The notes below the pieces were generated by a model that searched no databases, was not told the DNA's origin, and saw nothing but the letters and a program-made list of their open reading frames with translations. Shown one piece after another: positions 26,008 to 34,853 of a stretch of DNA of 64,000 nt. Both the position numbers and the translations under genes were made by a program. Source of the stretch: Pseudarthrobacter sp. fls2-241-R2A-127 (GTDB lineage: Bacteria > Actinomycetota > Actinomycetes > Actinomycetales > Micrococcaceae). How positions within the stretch are numbered: position 1 is the stretch's first letter; every line of letters begins with the position of its first letter. The stretch spans positions 1 to 64,000 of the forward strand of contig NZ_JARVSF010000009.1 in the NCBI RefSeq assembly GCF_030209355.1, given 5' to 3'.

Positions 26008-26652
26008 TTACCTTCCGAGGATGAGGCTCATGGCCTCGGCACGGGTGGCCGGGTCATGCAGCTGCCCGCGGACCGCACTGGTGACGGTCTTCGCTCCGGG
26101 CTTGCGGATGCCGCGCATCGACATGCACATGTGTTCGCATTCGACGACGACGATCGCCCCGCGGGGCTTGAGGTAGCGGACCATCGCTTCGACGATCTCC
26201 GTGGTCAGCCGCTCCTGGACCTGCGGGCGGCGGGCGTAGATGTCCACCAGCCGGGCCAGTTTGCTCAACCCGGTGACCTTTCCGTCATGCGACGGGATGT
26301 AGCCAACGTGCGCCACCCCGTGGAACGGCACCAGGTGGTGTTCGCACGTGGAGTAGAACGGAATGTCCTTGACCAGGACCAGTTCCTCGTGGTCCAGGTC
26401 AAAGGTGGTGGACAGGACCTCAGCGGGGTCGTGGTGCAGCCCTGCGAACACCTCGGCGTACGCCTTCGCAACCCTTTTGGGGGTATCCACGAGGCCGCCG
26501 CGGTCCGGGTCCTCGCCGATGGCGAGGAGGATCTCGCGGACGGCCGCCTCGATCCGGGGCCGATCCACTTTTTCATGTTTTGGGGACCGGTGACCGTCCT
26601 CCGCCGAGTGATCGGCGGAGGCGGAAACGTCGTCGTCGTCGAAGAAAGTCAC
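26008..26652 (-). CDS. folE: GTP cyclohydrolase I
   Basis: Converts GTP to dihydroneopterin triphosphate, the first step of folate synthesis. The 214 residues have an acidic N-terminal tail, the zinc-binding [37 protein letters not shown], and [20 protein letters not shown] holding the second zinc Cys. Length is typical of actinobacterial type IA enzymes. The start is 9 bases downstream of ftsH, in one transcript with it. Confidence 0.97.
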   Translation of the reverse strand: MTFFDDDDVSASADHSAEDGHRSPKHEKVDRPRIEAAVREILLAIGEDPDRGGLVDTPKRVAKAYAEVFAGLHHDPAEVLSTTFDLDHEELVLVKDIPFYSTCEHHLVPFHGVAHVGYIPSHDGKVTGLSKLARLVDIYARRPQVQERLTTEIVEAMVRYLKPRGAIVVVECEHMCMSMRGIRKPGAKTVTSAVRGQLHDPATRAEAMSLILGR

Positions 26653-26661
26653 AGGGAAAGC

Positions 26662-28725
26662 TTAGCCGTGAAGGGTCCCTGGCCCCGATTCGGGGGTGCC
26701 TCCGTGAAACGGCGCATCCTCCGCGACACCTTGGGAATGAGGCGGCTGGGCGTCCAGCGGCTCCTCCATCCGGGCCTTCTTCGCTTCTTCCTGCGCCTCG
26801 CGTTCGGCACGCTCCATGCGGCTCTCCACCGGCCCGGCCAGCTGCACGGGGCGGGTCTCCTTGGACAGCCACACCTCCCGGAAGTCACGCTTGCGGACGT
26901 CACGGAAAATGTCGGCGATCTCGGCCTGGTTCAGGGTTTCCCGCTCCAGCAGTTCGAGGGCCAGGATGTCCAGGATGTCGCGGTTTTCGGTGAGGATTTC
27001 GTACGCCTCGTCGTGGGCCTGCTCGATCAGGCGGCGCACTTCCTCGTCCACCACGTAGGCGATCTGGTCCGAGTAGTTGCGCTCGTGCCCGGCGTCGCGG
27101 CCCAGGAACGGCTCGCCGCCGCCCTGGCCCAGCCGGACAGCGCCGACGCGTTCGCTCATGCCGTATTCGGTGACCATCTTGCGGGCGGTTCCGGTGGCCT
27201 TTTCGATGTCGTTGGACGCACCGGTGGAGGGGTCGTGGAACACGATCTCTTCGGCGACGCGGCCGCCCATGGCGTACGCCATCTGGTCCAAGAGCTCGTT
27301 GCGGGTCACGGAGTACTTGTCGTTATCCGGCACCACCATGGTGTAGCCGAGGGCGCGGCCGCGCGGGAGGATGGTGATCTTGGTGACCGGTGCCGAGTTC
27401 CGCAGGGCGGCGGCAACCAGCGCGTGTCCGCCTTCGTGGTACGCGGTGATCTTGCGTTCGTGTTCCTTCATGACGCGGCTGCGCTTCTGCGGGCCGGCCA
27501 TGACACGGTCGATGGCCTCATCCAGGGCGCGGTCATCGATCAGGTTCGCGTTGGACCGCGCGGTGAGCAGGGCGGCCTCGTTGAGGACGTTCGCCAGGTC
27601 TGCACCGGTGTAGCCCGGCGTCTTCTTGGCGACGGCCTTGAGGTCGACGCCCGGAGCCATCGGCTTGCCCTTGGCATGGACCTTGAGGATCTGGTCGCGG
27701 CCGATCAGGTCGGGGGCCTCCACGCCGATTTGGCGGTCGAAGCGGCCCGGACGCAGCAGGGCCGGGTCCAGGACGTCAGGCCGGTTGGTGGCTGCGATCA
27801 GGATGACGTTGGTCTTGACGTCGAAGCCGTCCATCTCCACCAGCAACTGGTTGAGGGTCTGCTCGCGTTCGTCGTTGCCGCCGCCGATCCCGGCGCCGCG
27901 GTGCCGGCCAACGGCGTCGATCTCGTCCACGAAGATGATGGCCGGCGAGTTGGCCTTGGCCTGTTCGAAGAGGTCGCGCACGCGGGAGGCGCCGACGCCG
28001 ACGAACATCTCCACGAAGTCGGAGCCTGAGATGGAGAAGAAGGGAACGCCGGCCTCACCGGCAACCGCGCGGGCCAGCAGCGTCTTACCGGTACCTGGAG
28101 GGCCGTAGAGCAGCACGCCCTTGGGGATCTTGGCGCCGACGGCCTGGAACTTGGCGGGCTCCTGCAGGAATTCCTTGATTTCCTGCAGTTCCTCCACGGC
28201 CTCATCGGAACCTGCCACGTCAGCGAAGGTGACTTGCGGCATGTCCTTGCTGACCATCTTGGCCTTGGACTTGCCGAACTGCATGATCTTGGAGCCGCCG
28301 CCCTGCATTCGGGTCATCAGGAACCAGAAGAGGGCGCCCAGCAGGATCACGGGGATCAGGAGCGAGAGCAGGCCGGAGAACCAGTTGCTTTCGATCGGCT
28401 GGTCGGTGAAGCCCTGGGCGGGCTTGGCGTCGGTGACTGCCTTCACCACATCCTGCGCACGGGCATCCACGAAGAAGAACTGCACGCTCTTGCCTTTGTC
28501 CTGCCCGTTCACCTGCAGGTTGTCCTTCAGCGTGAGGTCAACGCGGTTCTCGCCGTCGAAGATCTTGGCCTGCTCCACCTTGTTGCTGGAGAGCAGTTCC
28601 AGGCCTTTGTCCGTGTCGATCCGGGCCGCACCGCCGGGGGCGAGCGTTGCAAAAGCCACGAGGAGCAGACCGACCACAACGACGATCCAGATGCCCGGGC
28701 CTTTGAAGAAGTTCTTAGCTTTCAT
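26662..28725 (-). CDS. ftsH: FtsH, membrane-bound AAA+ zinc protease
   Basis: Degrades misfolded membrane and short-lived proteins at the inner face of the membrane. The 687 residues show a first membrane helix (about 12-30), an extracytoplasmic FtsH-ext domain (about 31-115), a second helix (about 117-138), the AAA+ module with Walker A GPPGTGKT at 208-215, [10 protein letters not shown], the SRH region [20 protein letters not shown], and the protease site HEGGH at 430-434. The C-terminal tail is Glu/Ala-rich. A GC hairpin lies in the few bases before the ATG, and no strong ribosome-binding site is seen, so translation may be moderated. Confidence 0.98.
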   Translation of the reverse strand: MKAKNFFKGPGIWIVVVVGLLLVAFATLAPGGAARIDTDKGLELLSSNKVEQAKIFDGENRVDLTLKDNLQVNGQDKGKSVQFFFVDARAQDVVKAVTDAKPAQGFTDQPIESNWFSGLLSLLIPVILLGALFWFLMTRMQGGGSKIMQFGKSKAKMVSKDMPQVTFADVAGSDEAVEELQEIKEFLQEPAKFQAVGAKIPKGVLLYGPPGTGKTLLARAVAGEAGVPFFSISGSDFVEMFVGVGASRVRDLFEQAKANSPAIIFVDEIDAVGRHRGAGIGGGNDEREQTLNQLLVEMDGFDVKTNVILIAATNRPDVLDPALLRPGRFDRQIGVEAPDLIGRDQILKVHAKGKPMAPGVDLKAVAKKTPGYTGADLANVLNEAALLTARSNANLIDDRALDEAIDRVMAGPQKRSRVMKEHERKITAYHEGGHALVAAALRNSAPVTKITILPRGRALGYTMVVPDNDKYSVTRNELLDQMAYAMGGRVAEEIVFHDPSTGASNDIEKATGTARKMVTEYGMSERVGAVRLGQGGGEPFLGRDAGHERNYSDQIAYVVDEEVRRLIEQAHDEAYEILTENRDILDILALELLERETLNQAEIADIFRDVRKRDFREVWLSKETRPVQLAGPVESRMERAEREAQEEAKKARMEEPLDAQPPHSQGVAEDAPFHGGTPESGPGTLHG

Positions 28726-28897
28726 CTGTTCGGGGGCTCGCCCCGTCCCTTCCGGTAGTGCTTCACGGCGAGTAGTCTGCGCGCGTGATGGTGCTGCGTC
28801 AGCTTCTAGCTATACACCGTCCGGAGTACATCACGCATAGCGAAAAGCAAAAGTTCCCTGTGGGCGTAGCGGGCCCGGAAGTCCGGGAATGCCCCGG
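28726..28897 (-). promoter_or_regulatory. Upstream region of ftsH with a candidate promoter
   Basis: 172 bases separate lacI from ftsH, far more than elsewhere in this run. On the minus strand a TATAGC box (28814-28809) is the best -10 candidate; a good -35 is not obvious. A short CCCGG-AAGT-CCGGG hairpin lies near 28875-28888. The ftsH-fol run therefore probably has its own promoter. Confidence 0.35.
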
Positions 28898-29971
28898 TCA
28901 GGGCTGTTCCCGCGGTGCTGCGACGGACCCGCGGGTGACCAGCGGGCAGCCGAGGAGCACCGTGCCGGCTGTCCCGCCATCGGTGCCGGCGCCGGTCCTG
29001 GGGGCTTCGCCGGAACCGGCTTCGATGGCGTCGATCAGCCGGCCTGCCGCCCACGCACCCATTTCGTAGTGCGGCAGGGCCACGGTGGTCAGGCCGGGGT
29101 GAAGGCTGGCGGCAATCAGTTCCTGGTCATCGAAGCCGACGACGGACAGGTCGCCCGGGATGGAGAGGCCCAGTTCCGCCGCGGCGCGGTAGGCGCCCAT
29201 GGCCATGCGGTCGTTGTAGCAGAAGAGGCCCGACGGCGGGTGGCCGCTTTCCAGCATCCTGCGGGCGGCAGCGTATCCGCCGGCAGCATCGGACGACGCC
29301 GGTTCGACGGGGGCGGAGGCGCCGTCCAGGCCCGCGCGGGTCAGCGTGTCCCGGAAACCCTGGAGCCGCCGGACGGTGGAGGGAACGTCCTCGGTGTTGT
29401 TGATGAACCCGATCCGGGTGTGGCCCGCAGCAAGGAGGGCTTCCACCGCGGCGGCCGCGCCGCCGTACTCGTCCGGGACTACTGCCGGAAAGCTGTCATC
29501 CGCTGTGACGGCATCCACCAGAACTGAAGGGACCTTGCCAAGGTTGGCGGGCGCCTCCAGGTACCGGTGGTACATGGTGGCGTAAAGGATGCCGTCCACC
29601 TGCCGCTCCAGCAGGGACTCCACGTCGGCTTCGCGGGAGCCGTGGTCCGCCCAGCCCGCCGTATTGATGATCATCAGGGTGTAGCCGCGGGCGCGGGCCG
29701 CTTCGTCGGCGCCAAGGATGATGCGGCCGGCATGCGGCGTGGTGGCCACATCCTCGCTGACCAGGCCCAGCACACCTGACTTGCGGCTGCGGAGGGCCCG
29801 GGCCAGCCGGTTGGGCCCGTACCCCAGCCGGACCGCCGTCGCCTTCACTTTTTCTCGGGTTTCGGGGCTGACGCGGGCGTACGGCGCGTCATTGAGGACA
29901 TGGGAGACGGTGGTGGCGGACACCCCTGCCGCCCGGGCCACGTCCCTGATGCCAACGTTCCTGCTACCCAC
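28898..29971 (-). CDS. LacI-family transcriptional regulator
   Basis: A 357-residue sugar-type repressor. The N-terminal helix-turn-helix GIRDVARAAGVSATTVSHVLND (about 7-28) and the hinge helix NRLARALRSRKSGVLGLV precede a periplasmic-binding-protein-like effector domain (about 62-340) with GFDDQELIAASLHPGLTTV. Start GTG 29971. It probably senses a carbohydrate, but no sugar catabolic or transport gene is adjacent. Instead it lies between hpt and ftsH, two genes that are usually neighbours in actinobacteria, which makes it look inserted. Its target is not visible here. Confidence 0.93.
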   Translation of the reverse strand: MGSRNVGIRDVARAAGVSATTVSHVLNDAPYARVSPETREKVKATAVRLGYGPNRLARALRSRKSGVLGLVSEDVATTPHAGRIILGADEAARARGYTLMIINTAGWADHGSREADVESLLERQVDGILYATMYHRYLEAPANLGKVPSVLVDAVTADDSFPAVVPDEYGGAAAAVEALLAAGHTRIGFINNTEDVPSTVRRLQGFRDTLTRAGLDGASAPVEPASSDAAGGYAAARRMLESGHPPSGLFCYNDRMAMGAYRAAAELGLSIPGDLSVVGFDDQELIAASLHPGLTTVALPHYEMGAWAAGRLIDAIEAGSGEAPRTGAGTDGGTAGTVLLGCPLVTRGSVAAPREQP

Positions 29972-30012
29972 GGTGGTTGCCCCGGGCAGCAGGGGCTGGG
30001 CCCGCGGGCAGC

Positions 30013-30567
30013 TTATTCGTAGACGTGCGGGGCGAGGGTGCCCACGAAGTCCAGGTTGCGGTACTTTTCGGCGTAGTCCAGGCCGTAGCCCACCACGAAT
30101 TCGTTGGGGATGTCGTAGCCAACGTACTTGACGTCGATCTCCACCTTGGCGGCGGTGGGCTTGCGGAAGGCGGTGCAGATCTCCACCGAGGCAGTGCCGC
30201 GGGATTCCAGGTTGGTCTTCAGCCAGGACAGCGTGAGGCCGGAATCGATGATGTCCTCGACGATCAGGACGTCCTTGCCCATCAGGTCGGTGTCCAGGTC
30301 CTTCAGGATCCGCACCACACCGGAGGACTGGGTGCCCGAGCCGTAGGAGGACACCGCCATCCAGTCCATGGAGACGTGGCTGTGCAGGGCCCTGGCCAGG
30401 TCTGCCATGACCATCACGGCGCCCTTGAGGACACCGACAATGAGGATCTCGCGCCCTTCGTAGTCCTTGTCGATCTGTGCAGCGAGTTCGGTGATCCGCT
30501 GCTGGATCTGTTCCTTGGTGTAGAGAACGTGCTTGAGGTCTGCCTGGACGTCGTTTGAATCCACCAA
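30013..30567 (-). CDS. hpt: Hypoxanthine phosphoribosyltransferase
   Basis: Salvages hypoxanthine and guanine to IMP and GMP using PRPP. The 184 residues carry ILIVGVLKGAVMVMADL, the SYGSGTQSSG flexible loop, and the PRPP-binding VLIVEDIIDSGLT (about 100-112), followed by KYVGYDIPNEFVVGYGLDYAEKYRNL at the C-terminal purine site. It follows tilS by 27 bases, the usual actinobacterial pair. Confidence 0.97.
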   Translation of the reverse strand: MVDSNDVQADLKHVLYTKEQIQQRITELAAQIDKDYEGREILIVGVLKGAVMVMADLARALHSHVSMDWMAVSSYGSGTQSSGVVRILKDLDTDLMGKDVLIVEDIIDSGLTLSWLKTNLESRGTASVEICTAFRKPTAAKVEIDVKYVGYDIPNEFVVGYGLDYAEKYRNLDFVGTLAPHVYE

Positions 30568-30594
30568 TGGCTCCTGTTTAGATGCGGGGTGCGA

Positions 30595-31782
30595 CTATTC
30601 TTGGGGCGGTTTTTGAGGCCGGAATACTAGCTTCCCACAGCGCGCCCGTTCACGGGGAACGGAACCGGCGCCTCCCGGACCGCCGGGACCGGCAGGCCGT
30701 TCCCGTTGCGCCAACGACAACCGGTACACGCTCACGCCGCCGGGAAGCTCCACCGGACCGGCCGAACCCTGCCGCCGGAGCAGCGCTTCGGCCGCCAAAA
30801 GGCGCTGGTAGCCGGGCTGCTGGCCGCCGGTGGCGGCCGCCGCCTTGGCGATCACGCGGAACCTGATGGCAGGGGCCAGGGCCCGCAGCGGCTCCTCGGG
30901 CAGGCTGAGGTCCGCGCCGTCCCGCTCCACGAGGGAGGCGTAAGTGCTTTCTGCCACATCCTCCAGGTAGTCGGCGTCCAGCTGGAGGATCGAGGCGGTC
31001 CGGGCCAGGGATTCGGCCACGCCGGGACCCAGCTTTTGCTCAAGGTGCGGGAGGACTTCCACCCGGGTACGCGAGCGCGCGAACGCGGGGTCGGTGTTGG
31101 TGGGATCGTGCCAGGGCTCCAGTTCCTCCACCTCGCAGATCTCCTCCGTGCCGGCCCGCCGGAGTCCGAGGAACGGGCGCAACAGCACCTGGTTGCCGGT
31201 ACCTGCGCGGGCGGGCCGCATGCCGGCGAGGGACCGGGTTCCGGAGCCGCGGGCCAGGCCCAGCAGGACCTGTTCGGCCTGGTCGTCGAGGGTGTGGCCC
31301 AGGAGGATGGCGCCGGCGCCCTGCTCCGCGGCCGCCGCCTCAAGTGCGGCGTGCCGGGCCTCGCGGGCTGCCGCTTCCGGGCCCATGCCTGACGCCGAGA
31401 CCGTGACGGTGCGGATCTCCACGGGGTGGAGACCGAGTTCCCGCAGTGCGTCGGCGGTGCGGGCGGCCACCTGGGCGGAGCCGGCCTGCAGCTGATGGTC
31501 CACCACGACGGCGCCCACGGCCAGCGGGTGGCCGTCCACGTGGCCGCGCCGGGCGAAGTAGGCGGCCACGGCGGCGAGCGCCAGGGAGTCGGGCCCGCCG
31601 CTGCATGCAACCGTAACGCGGCCGGGATATCCGGCGTCGGCGAGGGCGTTCTGCAGCATTTTGCGGGCGGTGCCGACGACCGGGGCGAGCCTGCCGGGAC
31701 GGCGCCGTCCGCTGCGGCGCGGGGTTGGGCCGCTGGAAGGATTGTCAGGCATAGGCGGCTGCTGCGGCTGGGCGTCCGGCAA
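30595..31782 (-). CDS. tilS: tRNA(Ile)-lysidine synthetase
   Basis: Attaches lysine to C34 of the CAU-anticodon tRNA-Ile so that it reads AUA. The 395 residues include a basic, Pro-rich N-terminus (to about 32), the PP-loop ATPase motif ACSGGPDSLAL (Ser61-Ser66), GHTLDDQAEQVLLGLARGSG and the PFLGLRRAGTEEICEV segment. The TTG at 31782 abuts the preceding stop codon, with GGATGG at ribosome-binding distance. An in-frame ATG at 31752, ten codons in, is the alternative start. Confidence 0.95.
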   Translation of the reverse strand: MPDAQPQQPPMPDNPSSGPTPRRSGRRRPGRLAPVVGTARKMLQNALADAGYPGRVTVACSGGPDSLALAAVAAYFARRGHVDGHPLAVGAVVVDHQLQAGSAQVAARTADALRELGLHPVEIRTVTVSASGMGPEAAAREARHAALEAAAAEQGAGAILLGHTLDDQAEQVLLGLARGSGTRSLAGMRPARAGTGNQVLLRPFLGLRRAGTEEICEVEELEPWHDPTNTDPAFARSRTRVEVLPHLEQKLGPGVAESLARTASILQLDADYLEDVAESTYASLVERDGADLSLPEEPLRALAPAIRFRVIAKAAAATGGQQPGYQRLLAAEALLRRQGSAGPVELPGGVSVYRLSLAQRERPAGPGGPGGAGSVPRERARCGKLVFRPQKPPQE

Positions 31783-32922
31783 TCAGAGACCCATCCGGTC
31801 GATCCAAAGCTTGGCGTCGTGGATCTCCGGTTCCGTGGGCAGGTGGTCAACCGACTCCCAGACCCTGTTGAAGCCCTCCATGCCGGCCACGTCCACCACG
31901 GCGCGGACAAAGCGTGCGCCGTCGGAGTACTGCCGCATTTTCGCGTCCAGGCCCAGGAGGCTGCGGATGAACTTCTCGATCACGCCGCGGTCCTTGCCGC
32001 GGTCGTTGAACCGCTGCCGGATGGTCTTCACGGAGGGGACGATGCTGGCATCAACGGCGTCCATCACTACGTTGGCATGTCCTTCGAGGAGGCTCATCAC
32101 TGCAGTGAGGTGCGAGATGGCGGCCTTCTCCTCGGGGTCCTGCAGGAGGTCCAGGATGGCGCCCCGGCCTGGCGTGTTTCCGGTGGCCGAGCGGTCCTTC
32201 AGCGAACGGGCAGCAGCGGAGGCGCGCTCCATCAGCGAGTCGACGTTGCCCAGCAGGTGGCCGCTGAGTTCGTCGATCTGTTCCAGCATGTGGTGGCGCA
32301 GCCAGGGCGCCGCGGCGAACTGGACCCGGTGGGTCTGCTCGTGCAGGCACACCCAGAGCCGGAAGTCCTCCGGCGCGACGTTGAGCTCCCGCTCCACCGT
32401 GACAATATTTGGTGCCACGAGCAGGAGCCGGCCGGCTGCGGGCGCGGTGGAGTTCTCGGCCAATGCCGCGAAAGGATCGTACTGGCCCAGCACCTTGCTG
32501 GAGAGGAAGGCGAGGACCGCGCCGAGCTGGCCGCCGGTGATGGCGCCGCTGACGCTGGCAGCGGAGGGGCTCAGGTTGCCGCGGCGGCTGTCCAGCATCT
32601 TCTGCATGGCCGGCTTGAGCATCACCGCGAAGCTCTGCGTGTTGGCCTTGGCCCAGGAAGCCCGGTCCACCACCAGCACTGAGGAATCCCGGAGGTCCCG
32701 GGCGGCTTCCAGGCCGGTGATTTCGTGGACGTGCGGGACGGACGCGTCAGCGAGCCGTCGAAGGCTCTCCACCGCCTCGCCGATGGCCTTTTCATCCAGC
32801 ACCGGGCCGGCCGGCGCCAGCCGCGCCGCGGCGGAAGCAGCGAGGTCCCAGTTGATCAGGGACTGGGCCGTTGGGGACAACGTCGGTGCGGACTCGCGCG
32901 CGGTGGACTCCATGGTTCCCAT
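31783..32922 (-). CDS. Zincin-like metallopeptidase of the actinobacterial tilS neighbourhood
   Basis: A 379-residue protein of the actinobacterial zincin family (DUF2342, sometimes labelled F420-biosynthesis-associated). The HEQTHRVQF motif at 194-202 gives two zinc His and the catalytic Glu, and EGHANVVMDAVD near 275 probably supplies the third ligand. No signal peptide is seen, so it should be cytoplasmic. Its substrate is unknown. It starts the zincin-tilS-hpt run, the family's usual position. The ATG at 32922 fits; a second ATG lies three codons inside. Confidence 0.9.
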   Translation of the reverse strand: MGTMESTARESAPTLSPTAQSLINWDLAASAAARLAPAGPVLDEKAIGEAVESLRRLADASVPHVHEITGLEAARDLRDSSVLVVDRASWAKANTQSFAVMLKPAMQKMLDSRRGNLSPSAASVSGAITGGQLGAVLAFLSSKVLGQYDPFAALAENSTAPAAGRLLLVAPNIVTVERELNVAPEDFRLWVCLHEQTHRVQFAAAPWLRHHMLEQIDELSGHLLGNVDSLMERASAAARSLKDRSATGNTPGRGAILDLLQDPEEKAAISHLTAVMSLLEGHANVVMDAVDASIVPSVKTIRQRFNDRGKDRGVIEKFIRSLLGLDAKMRQYSDGARFVRAVVDVAGMEGFNRVWESVDHLPTEPEIHDAKLWIDRMGL

Positions 32923-32952
32923 CAGAACACAGCAGGCCGGGGAACGTCCTTA

Positions 32953-32974
32953 AAGTTCGCTGACCGGCGAACTT
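32953..32974. promoter_or_regulatory. 8-bp inverted repeat upstream of the zincin gene
   Basis: AAGTTCGC (32953-32960) and GCGAACTT (32967-32974) are perfect reverse complements with a 6-base spacer. They lie about 30 bases upstream of the zincin start on one side and about 95 bases before the small rightward frame at 33070. This could be an operator or a short RNA hairpin; no regulator is assigned. Confidence 0.35.
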
Positions 32975-33069
32975 CCACAGCCACAGCACAGGGTGCCGAA
33001 AGCACCGGCCCAGTCCGCCCGGCCATGGTGGAGGTACAGGCCAAGACCCCGTATGAAGGAGGCCCCCCC

Positions 33070-33180
33070 GTGATCCCCTACCGCCCCATCCCTCCCCTGA
33101 CCACAAGCCCGGGCAAGGGCTGGGCGTCGGTGCTTGCCGCCGTCGTCATGGCCGCGTTGCTGGGCGTGCAGCCGCAGTAA
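33070..33180 (+). CDS. Possible 36-residue single-helix peptide
   Basis: A GTG at 33070 opens a 36-codon frame that ends with TAA one base before the stop of the convergent dacB gene. GAAGGAGG lies 7 bases upstream, a very strong ribosome-binding site for an otherwise empty 259-base gap. The peptide has a Pro-rich start (MIPYRPIPPL) and one hydrophobic stretch (about residues 18-33, WASVLAAVVMAALLGV), so it would be a membrane or exported peptide. Not recognised. The evidence is the ribosome-binding site, helix and fit in the gap only. Confidence 0.4.
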   Translation: MIPYRPIPPLTTSPGKGWASVLAAVVMAALLGVQPQ

Positions 33181-33181
33181 G

Positions 33182-34699
33182 TCAGCGGCAGCCGCATCCG
33201 GCCAGCGCCGTGGCCGCCCGGTCCAGCGCCTGCTTGTTTCCTGCCGCCCCCGGCGTGAGCCCGTTGCCGATGAAAGAGAACACCAGGAGCCGGCCGTCGG
33301 CGTCCACCACATAGCCGCTCAGCGCCAGGACGGTGTTCAAGGTCCCGGTCTTGGCGCGCACCAGCCCTGCGCCGCCCGCAGTGGTGGCATCCCCGTACCG
33401 GGCGTCCAGGGTGCCGGAAAGTCCGCCCACCGGAAACCCGTCCAGGGCACCGCGAAGCCTGGAATCGGGGCCGGTGGTCATGGCCCTGACCGTGTCCGTG
33501 AACTGGCGGGCGGACACCTGGTTGCCCAGGGCCAGCCCGCATACGTCCACCAGTTTGATGGTGTCCGGGGTGACGCCGGCGGCCCCTGCCTCGGCGGTGA
33601 CCACGGCCGTGGCGCCGTCATTGCTGCCGGGCCGGCCGGTGGCCAGCGCCGCCATCCGGCCCATGGTTTCGGCCAGGTAGTTGTCCGATACCTGCAGCAT
33701 CAGGTCCACCTGCTCGGCCACGGTGGCCGATTCAACCTCTGCCAGCACCGCCGGCTGTGCCTGGGCAGGGGCGCCTGCCGCCGTGGCCGCCACGGGTGCG
33801 CGTTCGACGCCGGCCGCAACGGTCAGGCCCGCTCCGGCACCTGCAGCCCGGAGCCGTGCCGCGAATTCCCCGGCCGCAGCCATGGCAGCGTCCTGGGGCC
33901 GCGGACCCGTGGTGGCCGCGGGATCAAAACGCGCGGAGTTGAGGGCGAGCGGGTAAAGCGGGGCGATTTCGCCTGCTTCAACGTCTCCCGCCAGCCAGGC
34001 CGGGTTCAGTGCGGGGCCCGTGAAGAGCGAATCGTCCAGCAGGACGGTGATTTCCCCGGTGGTGCCGGCAGCCCGCAGGGCATCCACGGCCAGCGCGGCA
34101 AGGGTAGCCATCCCGGCGTGGCCCAGTGTCTGTTCCGGCTGCGATTCCCCCGCCCCCAGCAGGACGTCACCGCCACCCAGCAGCACTACCTGCCCCGGAG
34201 CGGGACCGCGCAGCACCTTGGTGGCGAACCGATGGTCCGGTCCCAGGGTCCGCAGCGCGGCGACGGACGTCAGAAGCTTGAGGTTGGACGCCGGCACCCG
34301 GCCTTCGGAGCCGCCCCGGTCAAAAAGGACCTGGCCGGTGGACGCGTCCTGCACGATGCCCGTGAACGTACCGCCGCCGTCGGTCGTCAACAGCGGATCC
34401 ACCTGGGCCGCCACCACCGAGGGCGCGGGCACCGGTGCGGACTGCTGGAGCGGGGCAAGGGCCTGCGGGGCCGGCACGGTGGCGGGGAGCTGCTGCCAGG
34501 GCGGCACCGGCGCTGCCGGGGCGGGAGCCCCGGGGCTGACGAAGCCCTGGGCCACCAGCAGAGCACCCGGAACCGCCAAGGCCGCCAGCAGCAATATCGC
34601 CAGCACCGGCAGGACGGCCGGCCTCAAGGCCCGGACCAGGCCTGCCGAGCCCCGGGATCGCCGGCCACGCCGCGATTCCGTGCCGGTTGTGTTGCTCAT
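33182..34699 (-). CDS. dacB: D-alanyl-D-alanine carboxypeptidase/endopeptidase, PBP4 type
   Basis: A class C penicillin-binding protein that trims or cuts peptidoglycan cross-links outside the membrane. With the ATG at 34699 it has 505 residues: a basic N-terminus, a membrane helix or uncleaved signal (about 28-52), a long Pro/Ala/Gln linker (to about 100), then the peptidase S13 domain with SNLK (Ser138-Lys141), an SDN motif in the middle and KTGT near residue 450. Start choice: a GTG 12 codons upstream is possible, but the ATG is preferred because of its position and a GAGGA site. Divergent from ppa. Confidence 0.93.
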   Translation of the reverse strand: MSNTTGTESRRGRRSRGSAGLVRALRPAVLPVLAILLLAALAVPGALLVAQGFVSPGAPAPAAPVPPWQQLPATVPAPQALAPLQQSAPVPAPSVVAAQVDPLLTTDGGGTFTGIVQDASTGQVLFDRGGSEGRVPASNLKLLTSVAALRTLGPDHRFATKVLRGPAPGQVVLLGGGDVLLGAGESQPEQTLGHAGMATLAALAVDALRAAGTTGEITVLLDDSLFTGPALNPAWLAGDVEAGEIAPLYPLALNSARFDPAATTGPRPQDAAMAAAGEFAARLRAAGAGAGLTVAAGVERAPVAATAAGAPAQAQPAVLAEVESATVAEQVDLMLQVSDNYLAETMGRMAALATGRPGSNDGATAVVTAEAGAAGVTPDTIKLVDVCGLALGNQVSARQFTDTVRAMTTGPDSRLRGALDGFPVGGLSGTLDARYGDATTAGGAGLVRAKTGTLNTVLALSGYVVDADGRLLVFSFIGNGLTPGAAGNKQALDRAATALAGCGCR

Positions 34700-34738
34700 G
34701 CTGGTGCTGGTCCTCAAGTCCTGAAATTTCCCCACAAG

Positions 34739-34767
34739 TTCCTGATTCCAGGGCCTCTCGCTATATC
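34739..34767 (+). promoter_or_regulatory. Candidate promoter of ppa
   Basis: TTCCTG (34739-34744) and TATATC (34762-34767) are 17 bases apart. Transcription would begin near 34774, giving a leader of about 80 bases that contains the hairpin at 34778. Confidence 0.45.
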
Positions 34768-34777
34768 CTCAATAATA

Positions 34778-34802
34778 GTCGGCGGCACCGACACTCTTTT
34801 TT
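34778..34802 (+). promoter_or_regulatory. Terminator-like hairpin in the ppa leader
   Basis: GTCGG (34778-34782) pairs with CCGAC (34788-34792) and is followed by ACTC and six T residues (34797-34802). It resembles a small intrinsic terminator but lies between the candidate ppa promoter and the ppa ribosome-binding site, so it could attenuate ppa. Confidence 0.35.
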
Positions 34803-34853
34803 GTGGGCCGTCAAGTGTGCCGCGCACCCCCTGTAATTGCCGAGGAGCATTCC

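Noticed and set aside
26005-28029. Plus-strand open frame opposite folE and ftsH
   Set aside because: Spans the shadow of two genuine genes and the gap between them, with His/Val/Gln-rich sequence and no motif.
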